From NCBI GenBank assembly GCA_933822405.4, contig CAKOGP040002313.1, forward strand, positions 319,118-383,117: a DNA stretch of 64,000 nt, written 5' to 3'. The translations under genes were made by a program, and so were the position numbers. Position 1 is the first letter of the stretch; every line of letters begins with the position of its first letter. The notes below the pieces were generated by a model. It saw nothing but the letters and a program-made list of their open reading frames with translations, did no database searches and had not been told where the DNA came from. Source of the DNA: Cylindrotheca closterium (Eukaryota > Bacillariophyta > Bacillariophyceae > Bacillariales > Bacillariaceae). Below, piece after piece: positions 32,901 to 42,283 of this stretch.

Positions 32901-33924
32901 CTGTATTTTCTCCTACATGGTCCTCTTCTCCTACTCTCGCTTTGTTGTTTTCTGCCACCTCCAATTGTTTAATGTACAGTGCATGAGCTGCTGCCGCTTG
33001 AATCGCATCGCTCTTTTTGCGAAACCAAATCTTATCCAGAACTTCTGCCGTTTTCATCGTCGACATGTCCATCGACTTGAATTCTTGGCCCGGATCGATG
33101 GGACAGAAAAAGGTGGCAGTCCACCAAACACCGCCCTTGGCCTTGCTGTGGGCCTCGCTACCTGCAATACTTCTCTTTTGGGTCCGAAAGGTTTCGTCAC
33201 TCAAGTTCAATTGATGATTTCGTTGGTACCATGTATTTAAATTTTGTTTTGGCGTGACAATGGGAGGAGAGGACGAGGTCTCTTGGGTCGTTTCACTGCT
33301 GCTGCTGCTGCTGTTTCCACTACTACTACTACTGCTGCTAGTACTAATGTTTGGATTCCCAATCGCTTGCATGGCAGCTGCATGCCTGGAACTCTTTCTG
33401 GTGGCATAATACCATCTCGTTTCGCCATCTGGATCAGTCTTTTGTACCCGATATTCATCCCCAGGAAGGTCCCCACTCGCAAGGTAGACCTTGCCATCGA
33501 CTGGGCAAGTAAAGGAAGACGTCCACAAGGTGGATGGATCGGTATGTCCCGAAGGGATAAAATCCGTCTGCAGGGCATCTTTGATGGTCAATTTATGGAT
33601 TGTCCAATAGTGATTGCTCAGTTGATTGACAAAGGTTGGATTGTTTTGATTATGAATGTCTTCCTCGGCTTCGTCCTCGTTGCTTGAATCGTTGTCCGCC
33701 ATAGTGGAAAAAGAAGAGTGGATGTTGTTTGAAGGACTCCCTATCCTTCGAGCGTTCCAACCAACTGAATTAAGACCTAAAGAACTTCTTGATGCACAAT
33801 TTCGATGTTGGTAGAATGGTGATGCAGAGGGTATTATTCGAGAAGGATAGTAATTGGGAAGCCTTCGTTTTCGAAGAATGCTGCTGGACCGGAAAGAGTC
33901 CGAGACTGTTATTATTCTTTTCAT
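29965..33924 (-). CDS. PPR-like organellar protein with three N-terminal dsRBD-like repeats
   Basis: 1319 residues, single exon. The first about 60 residues are Arg/Ser-rich and almost free of acids, so a mitochondrial (or plastid) presequence is likely. Three diverged copies of an about 88-residue module follow at about residues 105-190, 228-316 and 380-469. Each has a Y/W-Q/T-x-H-x-L helix start, W.(A/S)(T/S)F.CP..G..(Y/F), then W(Y/F)..(R/K)K..A..AA..A. This strand-strand-helix pattern, ending in a basic helix with paired alanines, resembles double-stranded RNA-binding domains. From about residue 610 helical repeats of pentatricopeptide style appear (NADSYASYIKCLE, PNTAVYNSLIQRL, PTIQAYNAPLRW, PNIETMESQIQAW). 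Poly-serine and acidic linkers separate the modules. An RNA-processing role in an organelle is inferred. Confidence 0.7.
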   Translation of the reverse strand: MKRIITVSDSFRSSSILRKRRLPNYYPSRIIPSASPFYQHRNCASRSSLGLNSVGWNARRIGSPSNNIHSSFSTMADNDSSNEDEAEEDIHNQNNPTFVNQLSNHYWTIHKLTIKDALQTDFIPSGHTDPSTLWTSSFTCPVDGKVYLASGDLPGDEYRVQKTDPDGETRWYYATRKSSRHAAAMQAIGNPNISTSSSSSSSGNSSSSSSETTQETSSSPPIVTPKQNLNTWYQRNHQLNLSDETFRTQKRSIAGSEAHSKAKGGVWWTATFFCPIDPGQEFKSMDMSTMKTAEVLDKIWFRKKSDAIQAAAAHALYIKQLEVAENNKARVGEEDHVGENTEAEGKRQEKGAIEKDQALATTDTIPTTTTEASSATRVPLMTYYQKHHKLNITNDDFVASMASFKGKSIGGNRWTATFLCPVTGERYDSKQLVSVSSPSQCHQDSDGIVWYKRKEDSIVAAALGAMDTLKFKESGVLEPRYCKEDPSESVLVDEESQTLDDNDTVESTTNTSTVISTSAGDDKFESSDVRQVEDEEDDDDDYIIEVVPQGYGFGSKSGMGNGTTTFDLIAETWLQSTNIQPTMDASKPRFDDFSKEKKDAIDRAIAWIEVQRETLDDDDGRRTHFDGNEAETNVKTANLLLESLASANHLLRLSDKPSGIEKAATSVLDYMWSTKSSRPNADSYASYIKCLEAESPSTLSKKVHDLYDAMESRKKYKGGRILPRPNTAVYNSLIQRLAETGTETSIKDIDSKIQPDEETFLSVLSSMKHPSNRTESNVVFDVEKAQKNLEQMKALSVQPTIQAYNAPLRWVGGLAASLSRPYSECAPWDAYESDFQKGFKVLLSDHPLLQEATNVQKWYSSIESGEFGKGIRPNIETMESQIQAWVRTTTRDGLEKACELGEGMINKGDHQLRLQSFHPIMAAWVYSGAGDGPEKVDYWLQRLQSAGLPVVKDGRYRSAPILARLSRQRQLLRDHDVHELASQTTTDFYQMAVESTDHLDKLIADHKQNESFFLEVDSFQLAIRGWKNVGDACARMGDLKGTDEALAAIEEVVRSFDDLVQYLYTSGGETATIQLLHLLNGAPQIYSGALSALKDFDSIHAARDMGDAKPKYLANHLISLERSIRRSEEFRLCTEEMITKANALNPESGPFENGVSLHYEDMFCFSSSTLNQPDVAAAWPAFFIEVTRALDEIKSEPGSSHEVTRICLLVAEVMKKQEMGKISNAKGHVMDVLKSIQQTSPELITLFHAVQRVYYPSRKKHAAGPSSNSQSRTAEMDSFSNRSTRKGLRRRKPMRSKTHQTKSSDVQQNAPQTRQQHAS
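33294..33341 (-). repeat. Serine-codon trinucleotide tract in the PPR-like gene
   Basis: Runs of CTG and CTA/CTAC trinucleotides on the plus strand read as poly-Ser on the coding minus strand (about residues 195-210). It is an in-frame low-complexity linker between two repeat modules. Confidence 0.75.
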
Positions 33925-34346
33925 TGTACAATATGCAAGGAATTTTAAGCTTAGTCCTCTTGTTTTTTGCTTTGTAAAGATAATTTAGCTTCCCTGCTCT
34001 TGCTGCAATGGTGATGTCTGGTGAATGATGATAATGCAATGTTGGAGACGATAATAATATTTTAGATGAATATTGAATATTGATTGATGGAAAAGAAATT
34101 TATTTCGTGGCTCTGGTTACGGTGTCCACTACGACACGAATGAGACATTCATTCATGGAGCCTACCAAGAGAATTCTGATCGATTTTGATTCGACGACGA
34201 CCCGTGATCAATACCTACAAGTTTCCTTGAGAAAGAATTTTGTGACACTTTGGTTTGGATTGGATTGAACTATTGGGTGGTTGAGACGTTCCATGCATTG
34301 CAATTAGATTAGTAGACTATAGAAACATAGTATCAGACATCGAACA
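33925..34346. other. Divergent promoter region, PPR-like and FYVE-lipase genes
   Basis: 422 bp without a supported gene. AT-rich; contains AATATTGAATATTGATTGATGG-like repeats near 34066-34090 and a GGATTGGATTG tract near 34256. No GTAC palindrome is present here, unlike several other 5' flanks. Confidence 0.4.
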
Positions 34347-37300
34347 ATGGCAACCTCCTTTCTCGATTCCTCAGCCGTCTTGGAATCGAGTACTTTCATG
34401 AGTTCTGAGATGCGCGACAGTGATCACATGGAACAAGAATCCGAGGCGTTAGTCCCGCCACCAATGTCGTGGTTTGAAGGGGCTGGGGAGGCAGAGGATT
34501 TCTCAAATGTCCAAGAGAAGGAAAAATATGCATTGGACAATAGTAATTCTACCGCAATTGCTGTTCCAATACCGAGTCGCTATGCTTGTCAATCATGTCA
34601 GTCCCACCAACATCAAAGAGCAGAAGTTTCCATCGAAATGGAATCCGAAAGCGAATCCGATGAAGATGGAATAATATATACAAGAGACAAGAAGCAACAA
34701 CAACAATATGTGCAATCGCCGCTTCATTCTGCAACAACAACAACAACAACAACTCCTTATCCAGTCACGACGGCCGCCACCACGCAAGTCATAGTTACCC
34801 ACCCATCCCCCAGTTGGAAAGAATTGTCATCCGAAGTCTTGCCCGCGGCCGCCAAGGAACTCTTGAGCTCGAGTTTTCGCAGAGTTTACCATACGGCCCG
34901 ACTTTCGGTAGCAAGAGGTCGATGGCATCGAAAGTATAGCGATATAGGGAACAAGGTGGCAGGGTTCAACTTTGAGGCCCAGAACTTGGAGCTCCCAACC
35001 TCGTTAACCCCCCAATTGCCATATGTTTCCAGTCTGTCGTGGATTGATCGGCAATTGGTCAAGGAATGGAGGACCTACATGTCATCGGAAGACGACGAAG
35101 AAAAAGACAATAATGACCACGATGATGATGATGAATCAAATCAAAGCGACAATGATGAAAATGATGAAGACTTTGATTTTGAAAGTGCTAGAAAATTGGT
35201 ACCGAAGCAAATGGATCGCCCCAGTTGGAAAAAGGCAGATGCTTGCTTTACCTGTCACAAACCCTTTGGACCAACTCGATTACGGCATCATTGCAGGGTC
35301 TGTGGAAATAGCTATTGCCAGAGCCACTCATCCTCGGCTCATAGTTTGCCACAATTGGGATACGATCCTGATGTTCCAGAACGAGTGTGTGATATTTGCA
35401 AGCGGAATCTATTGGAACAAGCCTTGGCGGAACGAGTGGCCTGGCGACTGGCACGATGCCGGGACTTGTCGGCTAAAAACTTGACGCCCTATTTCGAGGT
35501 TGGGTTGGATTCTGTGGAAGAAGTAGCAATGCGAATTACCAGAGCTGCCATTGCCATGGCCAAATCGATACCCCTGGGCGCTCAAGCGACTGTAGCAGTG
35601 GAAACTGTAGATGTCTTACGTAAATATGGTCTCCATGGTATTTATGGAATCATGTTGCGACAGGAATTCTTGGCGGCAGCCGATTTGCTTAGAAAGGCAC
35701 TTGGTATTAATGAAACGGCATGGCCACTCAGTGTCCACGAATTGAGTGCAGCCATTTTTTATGCCTTGGCCCAACATCGGGCCATGAGAGGCTTATACCC
35801 TGATAAAGAAGAAGAGATTCACCGGTTGCGGTCTCCGAATGGTGGTGACACGAATCGAGACAAATCAAGCGTTAGTGTTGAGTCCTCTGGACACCAATCA
35901 GAAGACAGCGAATGGCTCGTGGATCCAGTGAATGTTTATGATCCCCAACAAGATCCCATGTACCCAATGACGGATACTCTCGTTTCGACAGATGGTAACT
36001 CTTCGCAGCCAAACCTCAGAGACAGTGCCACCACGGAAGCGTCCATTGTTGACCCCGTTTGCGACCCAGTCGACGATAAACTTCTAGCGCATCTAGTGCG
36101 TTATGCTCCNNNNNNNNNNTTTCGACAGATGGTAACTCTTCGCAGCCAAACCTCAGAGACAGTGCCACCACGGAAGCGTCCATTGTTGACCCCGTTTGCG
36201 ACCCAGTCGACGATAAACTTCTAGCGCATCTAGTGCGTTATGCTCCAATTGCCTTGAATTTTATTTATGCTACCAAGGAAGTGGACATGCAGCTCCTTGC
36301 TGCCCAACAGGGTTGGCGGTTGTTATACGCCTACTTGGATCAATCCATGGACGCTGATCAATTGACGGATCGACCAGCATCCGCCATTTTTGTTAATGAA
36401 GAACTCAAGATTGCTTGTTTGGCGGTCCGAGGAACGGCTACTATCAATGATGTGGTGACAGATATTCGCCAGATTCCAGTCCCTTTTCCAGATGTTGATC
36501 CTGAGAATAGTAGTGACAGTGAGGTAATCGTCGAAGAGGAGGAATGGACTGACGTTTTTCGTGGGCAAGGACTTGCACTCTGTGGAATGGCATCAGCGGC
36601 TCTCAATCTGTTTCGAGAACATATTGATTCGTTGATCTTGTTGGCCAAGGATGGGTATCGTTTGCGTCTTACTGGACACAGTTTGGGAGGTGGGGTTGCA
36701 ACGATGATAGGTGCATTGATCCTTCGCCATTTACAGAAGTACACTGACCTGGATACACGAGCAGTTTCAGCGGCAACTCCCGATAGCGTGGCAGAAGAAA
36801 ACGACCTGTTGCGAGTTTATGCTTATGGAACCCCGTCGTGCATGGATGAAAAACTCGCCGAGTCAGTCGATACCTTTACAACTACAGTGGTTCTTCATGA
36901 TGACGTCTTTCCTCGGTTGACGGCCACGAGTTGCCGAGCCTTGTTGAAACACCTTTTGCATATTCGGGAGACGTGGGTCAAGACGCACATTGAAGAAGAT
37001 CTTCGAGCAGTAGGAGAGCGCGCCAAACAGGTCTGGGCGCCTCGATTCCGGCAGTCCTTTGCGCTCAAGGCGAACCCAGTGTCCATTAAGCGGTACTGCA
37101 AGCGACAGTTGGACAATGGACGAAAGAAATTGCTACAGGTCACGGAAAAGTTCCCCTGCGGAGATGACGAAAAGGCTGTCAACGATGTTGAAGAGACCTT
37201 TGTGCAAGACGAAGATTTGTTCCGTGACCATCACGCAGGCAAAGCAAGCCCTTCGCCAATCCGAAACAGCGCAGTTGAAGAGAAGAAGAACTCGTTTGAC

Positions 37301-38322
37301 ATGGAGAAACCAGGTCCACAACTTGTATTGGAGTTCCTAGGTGGCGCTGACACGACAGTTGAAGGCATTGTGATCGACGGAGAAGAGTTCTTTGATGCTG
37401 GTGGCAATTTGTTGGAAAAGGAAAATGATGGAATAGACGACGCATCCACTATTGGAGGTTATCATGATCCAGTGGAGTCCATTATGGACGAAGCAAGCGC
37501 ATTGACCGGTGGCGAAAGCTGGTCGTTTGATACAAGCCCAAAGAAGAAAAATTCCTTGTTAGAACATCCGGAAGAGGTCGATCAAGCTACAGAAAATGAT
37601 CCCTCCGCTGTCTTCCTGGAAGAAACAAAGCTGCACAGAATGTTCATCCCAGGAAAAGTAGTGCACATTTACTCCCATCGGGGTGTATACAAAATTGCAC
37701 AAGTGCCCAGGGCTTTCCGAGAACTAAGAAGAATCAGTCTGGCTGGGAATATGTTATCCAATCACGGCACAAAATCCTACTATGAAGCCTTATTGGAGGT
37801 GCAAACAGCTAGAGTAGCTGCTGAGCGACCACCTAGATGGACAGCCTTTGACGAAGACAATACATGGTGAGTAAATGATGAACTTGCTTTCGTAGCCGGA
37901 TTGATCTGAAGTCTAAACCTGTATTATTCTTTAGTTCATGCTGTGCCAGTCGCTTTACATGGGCCAGTACCTCCAATAGCGAGGCGCAACAAGCGAGAGA
38001 TAAGCACAACTGTAGATCTTGTGGAGGCCTCGTCTGCGACCCTTGCGCTAAGAGCCGAGTGCCTGTTCCTTCTGTTGGTCTCACAATACCGGTTCGCGTT
38101 TGCGATCGATGCTACAACGACATGAGTGGCGCTTCTACAGCGAAGACTCTAGAATCACCTATTTCCGTGTCATCCGAGAATGCTTCGCCATCCAAATCCT
38201 TTGAGAAAGTGGAGTATCCTGAAGCTGATCATCGGCCTGAACGGCTACGTACGAAACGTAGCGCAGTGGTTGACGATTTGGCATCCCGCATTCGATCATC
38301 TGCACTAGCAAATTATTCATAA
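34347..38322 (+). CDS. FYVE-lipase(class 3)-FYVE protein; gene crosses an assembly gap
   Basis: Predicted lipid hydrolase targeted to phosphoinositide-bearing endomembranes. The frame runs 34347-36109, is broken by ten Ns and a repeated 127-bp block, then resumes at 36247-37866, with a last exon 37935-38322 (GTGAGT donor, TTTAG acceptor). Counting the duplicated block once gives a continuous 1256-residue protein. Residues about 300-360 are a FYVE-type zinc finger: ACFTCHKPFGPTRLRHHCRV, then CGNSYC and RVCDICKRN. A long alpha region follows, then the alpha/beta-hydrolase core with CLAVRGTA and the nucleophile elbow GHSLGGG (about residue 780). The C-terminus, completed only by splicing, is a second FYVE-like finger: CSCCASRFT, KHNCRSCGGLVCDPC, VRVCDRCY. 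The lipase Asp/His partners probably lie in the VVLHDDVFPR and VVHIYSHRG segments. Acidic and poly-Thr tracts fill the N-terminal third. Confidence 0.85.
35983..36246 (+). repeat. 127-bp exact duplicate flanking a 10-N gap (assembly overlap)
   Basis: Bases 35983-36109 are repeated exactly at 36120-36246, separated by ten Ns (36110-36119). The offset of 137 breaks the reading frame, while collapsing the two copies restores it, so this is an unmerged contig overlap, not a biological duplication. Confidence 0.93.
36110..36119. other. Assembly gap (10 N)
   Basis: Ten ambiguous bases, the usual length of a placeholder gap. Sequence on both sides is the same 127-bp block, so the true gap length is probably negative (overlapping contig ends). 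Confidence 0.97.
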
Positions 38323-38912
38323 ATACATCCTTTCTAAACTATTTAAAACCTGTTAGGATCACTTTACCACTCAACTGCTGGTGTGCATGATTGAACGCCG
38401 TATTTATTCTTTCCTCTGTCACGCAAACCTAGCGACTAGCGAGGCGCCTGTGAACAAGTCACACCCGATCGACCACTATGACTACAATATCATTGCCATC
38501 ATTGGGTTGAGTTTGTCTCTGTCTCCATAACATCGACTTTGACCAATACGAAATATGAAGACAAATCAGTGGCCCTGGAATTTGCAGCACTTGTATCTGA
38601 TCAACCGAATGAATCCCCAGTAAAACGTTTCGATCGTCAAACTTTTCATGGGATCCATAACTCGTTCATGGGATCGCAATCCCCGAGCGTTTGACCATTC
38701 TTTATGATCGATGATATGGATGATAGGGGTCATACCGTGCTTTGAGCTGAACTTGGAAACGTCGGTTGAAATGGAAAGTTGTATTATGCAATACTTGTAT
38801 CAAATGCCAGAAATATGTTAATCTTTCAAAAGACCAATGTGAGGTTTTGAAGAGAAGCTGGTAGCCTTATTTTGCTCATCACCCACACGTCGGAAACTGG
38901 CAACTGGCAGCG
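38323..38912. other. Intergenic, no gene seen
   Basis: 590 bp between the FYVE-lipase stop and the broken HA-domain gene. The 11-mer TTCATGGGATC occurs twice, 20 bp apart (38645-38655 and 38665-38675). I looked for a tRNA-like TTCGANNC stem-loop and found none. No GTAC palindrome. Confidence 0.4.
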
Positions 38913-40168
38913 ATGATTCTTCATCTCTTCTCCAGAAGGCATCCTAACTCGATTGGCCTTGGGAAAGTGGCGGAAGGACGTTGGAAAAGATTCGTCATGT
39001 CCAAAGCAATGCCTTCGGTTCCTGGGAATATTCGAGTCTCTGACGAGCTGTATTTGCAAATCCAAAGACTTTGTCACTATTCACAACGCCTGCCAAATAT
39101 CAACGTCTTTGGTACAACCCTTCGTACATTTACATCAATATCAAAACCAGTTGATGAAAGCGATGATAAATCTTCACCTGTAGGCACCAAGATTATTGAA
39201 ATCGACACGATTTCGTGGTCGGACGACCCGGCCAAATGGCTCAAGGAAACATGCATGTCATATCAATTTGCGGACAAGAAGAAATCAACTGTTGACAAGC
39301 TTCTACCAGACCAATGGATGAATACTCACAATGCCTCACATTGGATGCCAAGAATTATGAAGGCAATGTGGAAAAAGCGGAATCTTGGGACGGATGTACT
39401 CGAAGCGGAGAATTTTGGAAGGTTGACTTCTCTTGAGCAGTCTCTCCTCCTTTCTTGTTTGAAAAAGTCCTAGGCCGATGATCGCTATGTTTGCGACTTT
39501 ATGGCCCTTTGTGAGGCAGTGAATCGACTCGAGGACGCAACGGATTTGGAGAAAATAGCGGCTAATTTGCTCGAGAAGATCATTGTTTTTCAATCACACG
39601 CCTCTCCAGAGAAACATTGCGAGGTACATCATACGTGGCCAGTTTGTGCTTTGGGCTCAATAGAAGACCCAAGAAATTACAAGGTTGTCTCATGGAAGGC
39701 CCATCTTCTTTGCCACATTGCTCTGGCATCCCTCTTTCCATCCATTCGGGGATTCAATTTGACGGTCGCCCGGATGCTGCACCTTGGGGAGAGTAAATTG
39801 ACTGAGGAAGAGGTACTGGCATGCCTCGAACGGGAGGTGAGTCCAAATGCATACATGCTGAATTCCAACCTAGATTCCAACGTGTTTGTGGTATGGACCA
39901 ATAGGAGTTAGTTGGCGCTGCTGCGAATGCACGAGAAAGAGCGTATCAAGATTTACTAGATGCTACACAAAGACAATGGGATGACTGGTTTGATCAACTG
40001 CTTGCATTCAAAGACGAACACGGCCATTGTCTAGTTCCTCAATCTTTCCCACGTTTTGGCATGTGGGTGAACACGCAACGTGGACTTTATCGAAAGGGTA
40101 TTCTGAGTGACGATCGAAAGCGACAGCTGGAAGCGATTGGGTTTGTTTGGAACCCATTCGATGAGTAA
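38913..40168 (+). pseudogene. Broken helicase-associated (HA)-domain gene: in-frame stop plus frameshift
   Basis: Three protein segments line up in order but not in one frame. Segment 1 (38913-39470) starts at ATG and ends at TAG 39471-39473. Segment 2 continues in the same frame (39474-39908) with smooth coding character (ADDRYVCDFMALCEAVNRLE) and stops at TAG 39909-39911. Segment 3 is open from 39905 in the frame two bases on, and ends at TAA 40166-40168; it encodes a complete HA domain, WDDWFDQLLAFKDEHGHCLV then GMWVNTQR and EAIGFVW. HA domains are small, probably nucleic-acid-binding modules abundant in diatoms. An intron could remove the first stop (GT near 39421, AG at 39472-39473) but would be only about 52 bp with a poor donor. 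For the second break only a 21-nt GT-AG span exists, too short. Decay, or an assembly error, is likeliest. Confidence 0.6.
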
Positions 40169-40334
40169 CGGAATGATAGGATTGATGAACTCTGTGTTTT
40201 CAAAGAAGGACAAGTTTGGTAGCAAACATCTACTAAGTCTTATCATACTCGAGGCAGAGCATGGCTCTATTGTACAGATGATGCAATATGAATTGCGAAA
40301 GGTTTGGTTTTCAACCTTTTCACCTCCCGCCGAA

Positions 40335-41906
40335 TTACCTGTTGTAGCTGTAGATATCTGATATGCTGAGTTTTCCATGATCCCGAGAACTCGGTACAGA
40401 GATCTTCATTCGGAGCGGATTCTCTTTTCTTCCACCTTCGACCATAATCCTATGGAAATTGCTTCTGTTCCTGTAGTTTTTGTTACGCTGATGGAGAAGT
40501 ATGATGTTTAGTTTCGCATGATAGCAATCAATTGAAGAAAGCGACATGAAATCAAAGCAAAGTAGAAACATACCTGGAAGCGATGGCGGTCGCCATTGAA
40601 ATATAGAAACGGTACCTTATTGCCTGCCTCATCATTGATATAGTTCTTCAAGGGGTCAAAAAATGCGTTGTGTTCACTTCTTGGATCCGCATGGCCGATG
40701 ATGACAACGCTTGAAGCTTCTTTCGAAGGCAGATAAGTGTTCAGTAGTCCCCTCGTCCAACGCCATTGATAACTCAGCCTAGATCTCCATTCAGACGCAC
40801 TGTGGACTGTGCCTCCGACGATATTTAGCCCAATATAGAGCACTCGCTTGTGAACAAAGTAAAAGTTTTCAGGGCGCTGAGAATCCTGGAAGACTCGGAA
40901 CGGGGTGTTCCATTTCCTATGAAATCCAGCAAAGACTCTTTTCCAATTCCTCCAGCTCTCGGAAAAGTTCGGACAATCCTGGTACTCATTGTCTATCATT
41001 GGGGCAAGAGGTTTGGTGAGTCACGTATCTTTTCGAGAACTAGTTGAAAAAATCTTGAGACCTACCTCCTGGAACAATAAAAACAGGGATGGGAGACTTT
41101 GAAAGGATGCTAGCGACGTTTTGATACTCCTTCAAAGTACATTTGCTGCCACTGCGCGCATTGCGAATATCTCCCACATGAATCAAGAATTCCAAATTAG
41201 AAGCCAATCTATCAACATGACGCTTCAGTCTACTCTCGTGATCACGGGTGTACGGAATATCTCCGATAACAGCAAACCTTGTAACAAGATCGTTTTCTAC
41301 CCTTTGGGCCTGAATTGGTTGAGGTGTCGGTCGTCGTGTCGGTCGTCGTGTTGGACGACTTGTCGGTTCTCGCGTTGGTCGTCGAGTTGGTGGGGGAGTA
41401 GTTGATGGCTTTCGGGTTGGTTCGGAAGTAGGTTGTGGTGTTGGCTTCCTAGTTGGTTCACGACTGGGAGGCCGAGTGGGCGTGTTAGTAGGTTCGGGTG
41501 TTGGGGGACGAGTAAATGGCCGTATTGGTGGTCGAGTTGGGTGAGGCGTCGGAGATGGCGACGAAGGGGGAAGAGTTGATGGTGACACAGAAGGAAAATC
41601 AGATGGAATCTCTGATGGCGATTCTGACGGTATTTCTGATGGAATCAGGCTCGGAACATCCGATGGTTCTTTTGATGTTGGTAGCTTTGTCGGCTCTCGC
41701 GTAAATCTGTATTCAATTCCGACCAATCTCATGTCACTTTTGGATTCTGGGATTTCTTCCTTCCTGTCTGAGAGTTCGGAAGGAGTCAACGGGAGCTCCA
41801 ACAGCACCTCACTGTCTACGTTGAAACTCCCGCGTGGAATGGATGATGCATCGGTGTCGATTGAGAAGCCATATAGAATCAGCAGTGCCACGGCAAGTTT
41901 CATCAT
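40335..41906 (-). CDS. Secreted calcineurin-like metallophosphoesterase with a Pro/Thr-rich stalk
   Basis: Exons 41906-41066, 40992-40574 and 40487-40335 join in phases 1 and 0 to give 470 residues. A signal peptide is clear (MMKLAVALLILYGFSIDTDA). Residues about 72-200 are an extended stalk of degenerate PSEIPS, REPTRKPTP and RPPTPEPT units. The phosphoesterase core follows: AVIGDIPY (metal motif 1), FLIHVGDIRN (motif 2), PGDNEYQDC (motif 3, completed only by the first splice), then VVIIGHADP and FNGDRHRF (late histidine motifs). The last small exon gives NFHRIMVEGG and PLRMKISV, a typical family ending. The GDIPY variant in place of GDxH is notable. A cell-wall or extracellular phosphatase role is plausible; the substrate is unknown. 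Confidence 0.82.
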
Positions 41907-42283
41907 CGTTTCTCATCGGTTTCGTGTTGTTGTCGGTGGCAAAATCTCTTCGATATTAAAAGTAAAAATTGAACGTGAACTTTTGGGTTCCCCACTACTC
42001 GTAAGTAAAACTGCAATCTTTCAGTTGGCGGTTAAATTCACTTGGTGTGAAATCTTCAACGGTGAAACACTGTCGTGCAGAGCATAAATATGTGCTCGCG
42101 GACATGATCGATTTTCTCTTGAAATTTGTTGATTTTTAAATTTCTTGACACCACCACCCGCTAGCTGTTTGCTGTTTTGTTCACGCGGATGAAGATGTGG
42201 GTCCCGCATTCAAAATTCGAGCAGACTCCCATAGTCTGCCCCCTAGCCCCATGTTTGGATTCAGTATTTTATTCTTTCAAAGT
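41907..42283. other. Intergenic, no gene seen
   Basis: 377 bp between the phosphoesterase start and the stop of the DUF6824 gene. Nothing recognised beyond a short AAATTTC-rich stretch near 42115-42145. Confidence 0.4.

Noticed and set aside
36120..36246. Tandem duplication of 127 bp within the lipase gene
   Set aside because: Exact identity, a 10-N spacer between copies and frame restoration on collapse point to assembly overlap.
39890..39912. GT-AG span of 21 nt as an intron in the HA-domain gene
   Set aside because: Far below any intron length seen here (shortest certain ones about 65-70 bp), and it does not restore the HA frame.
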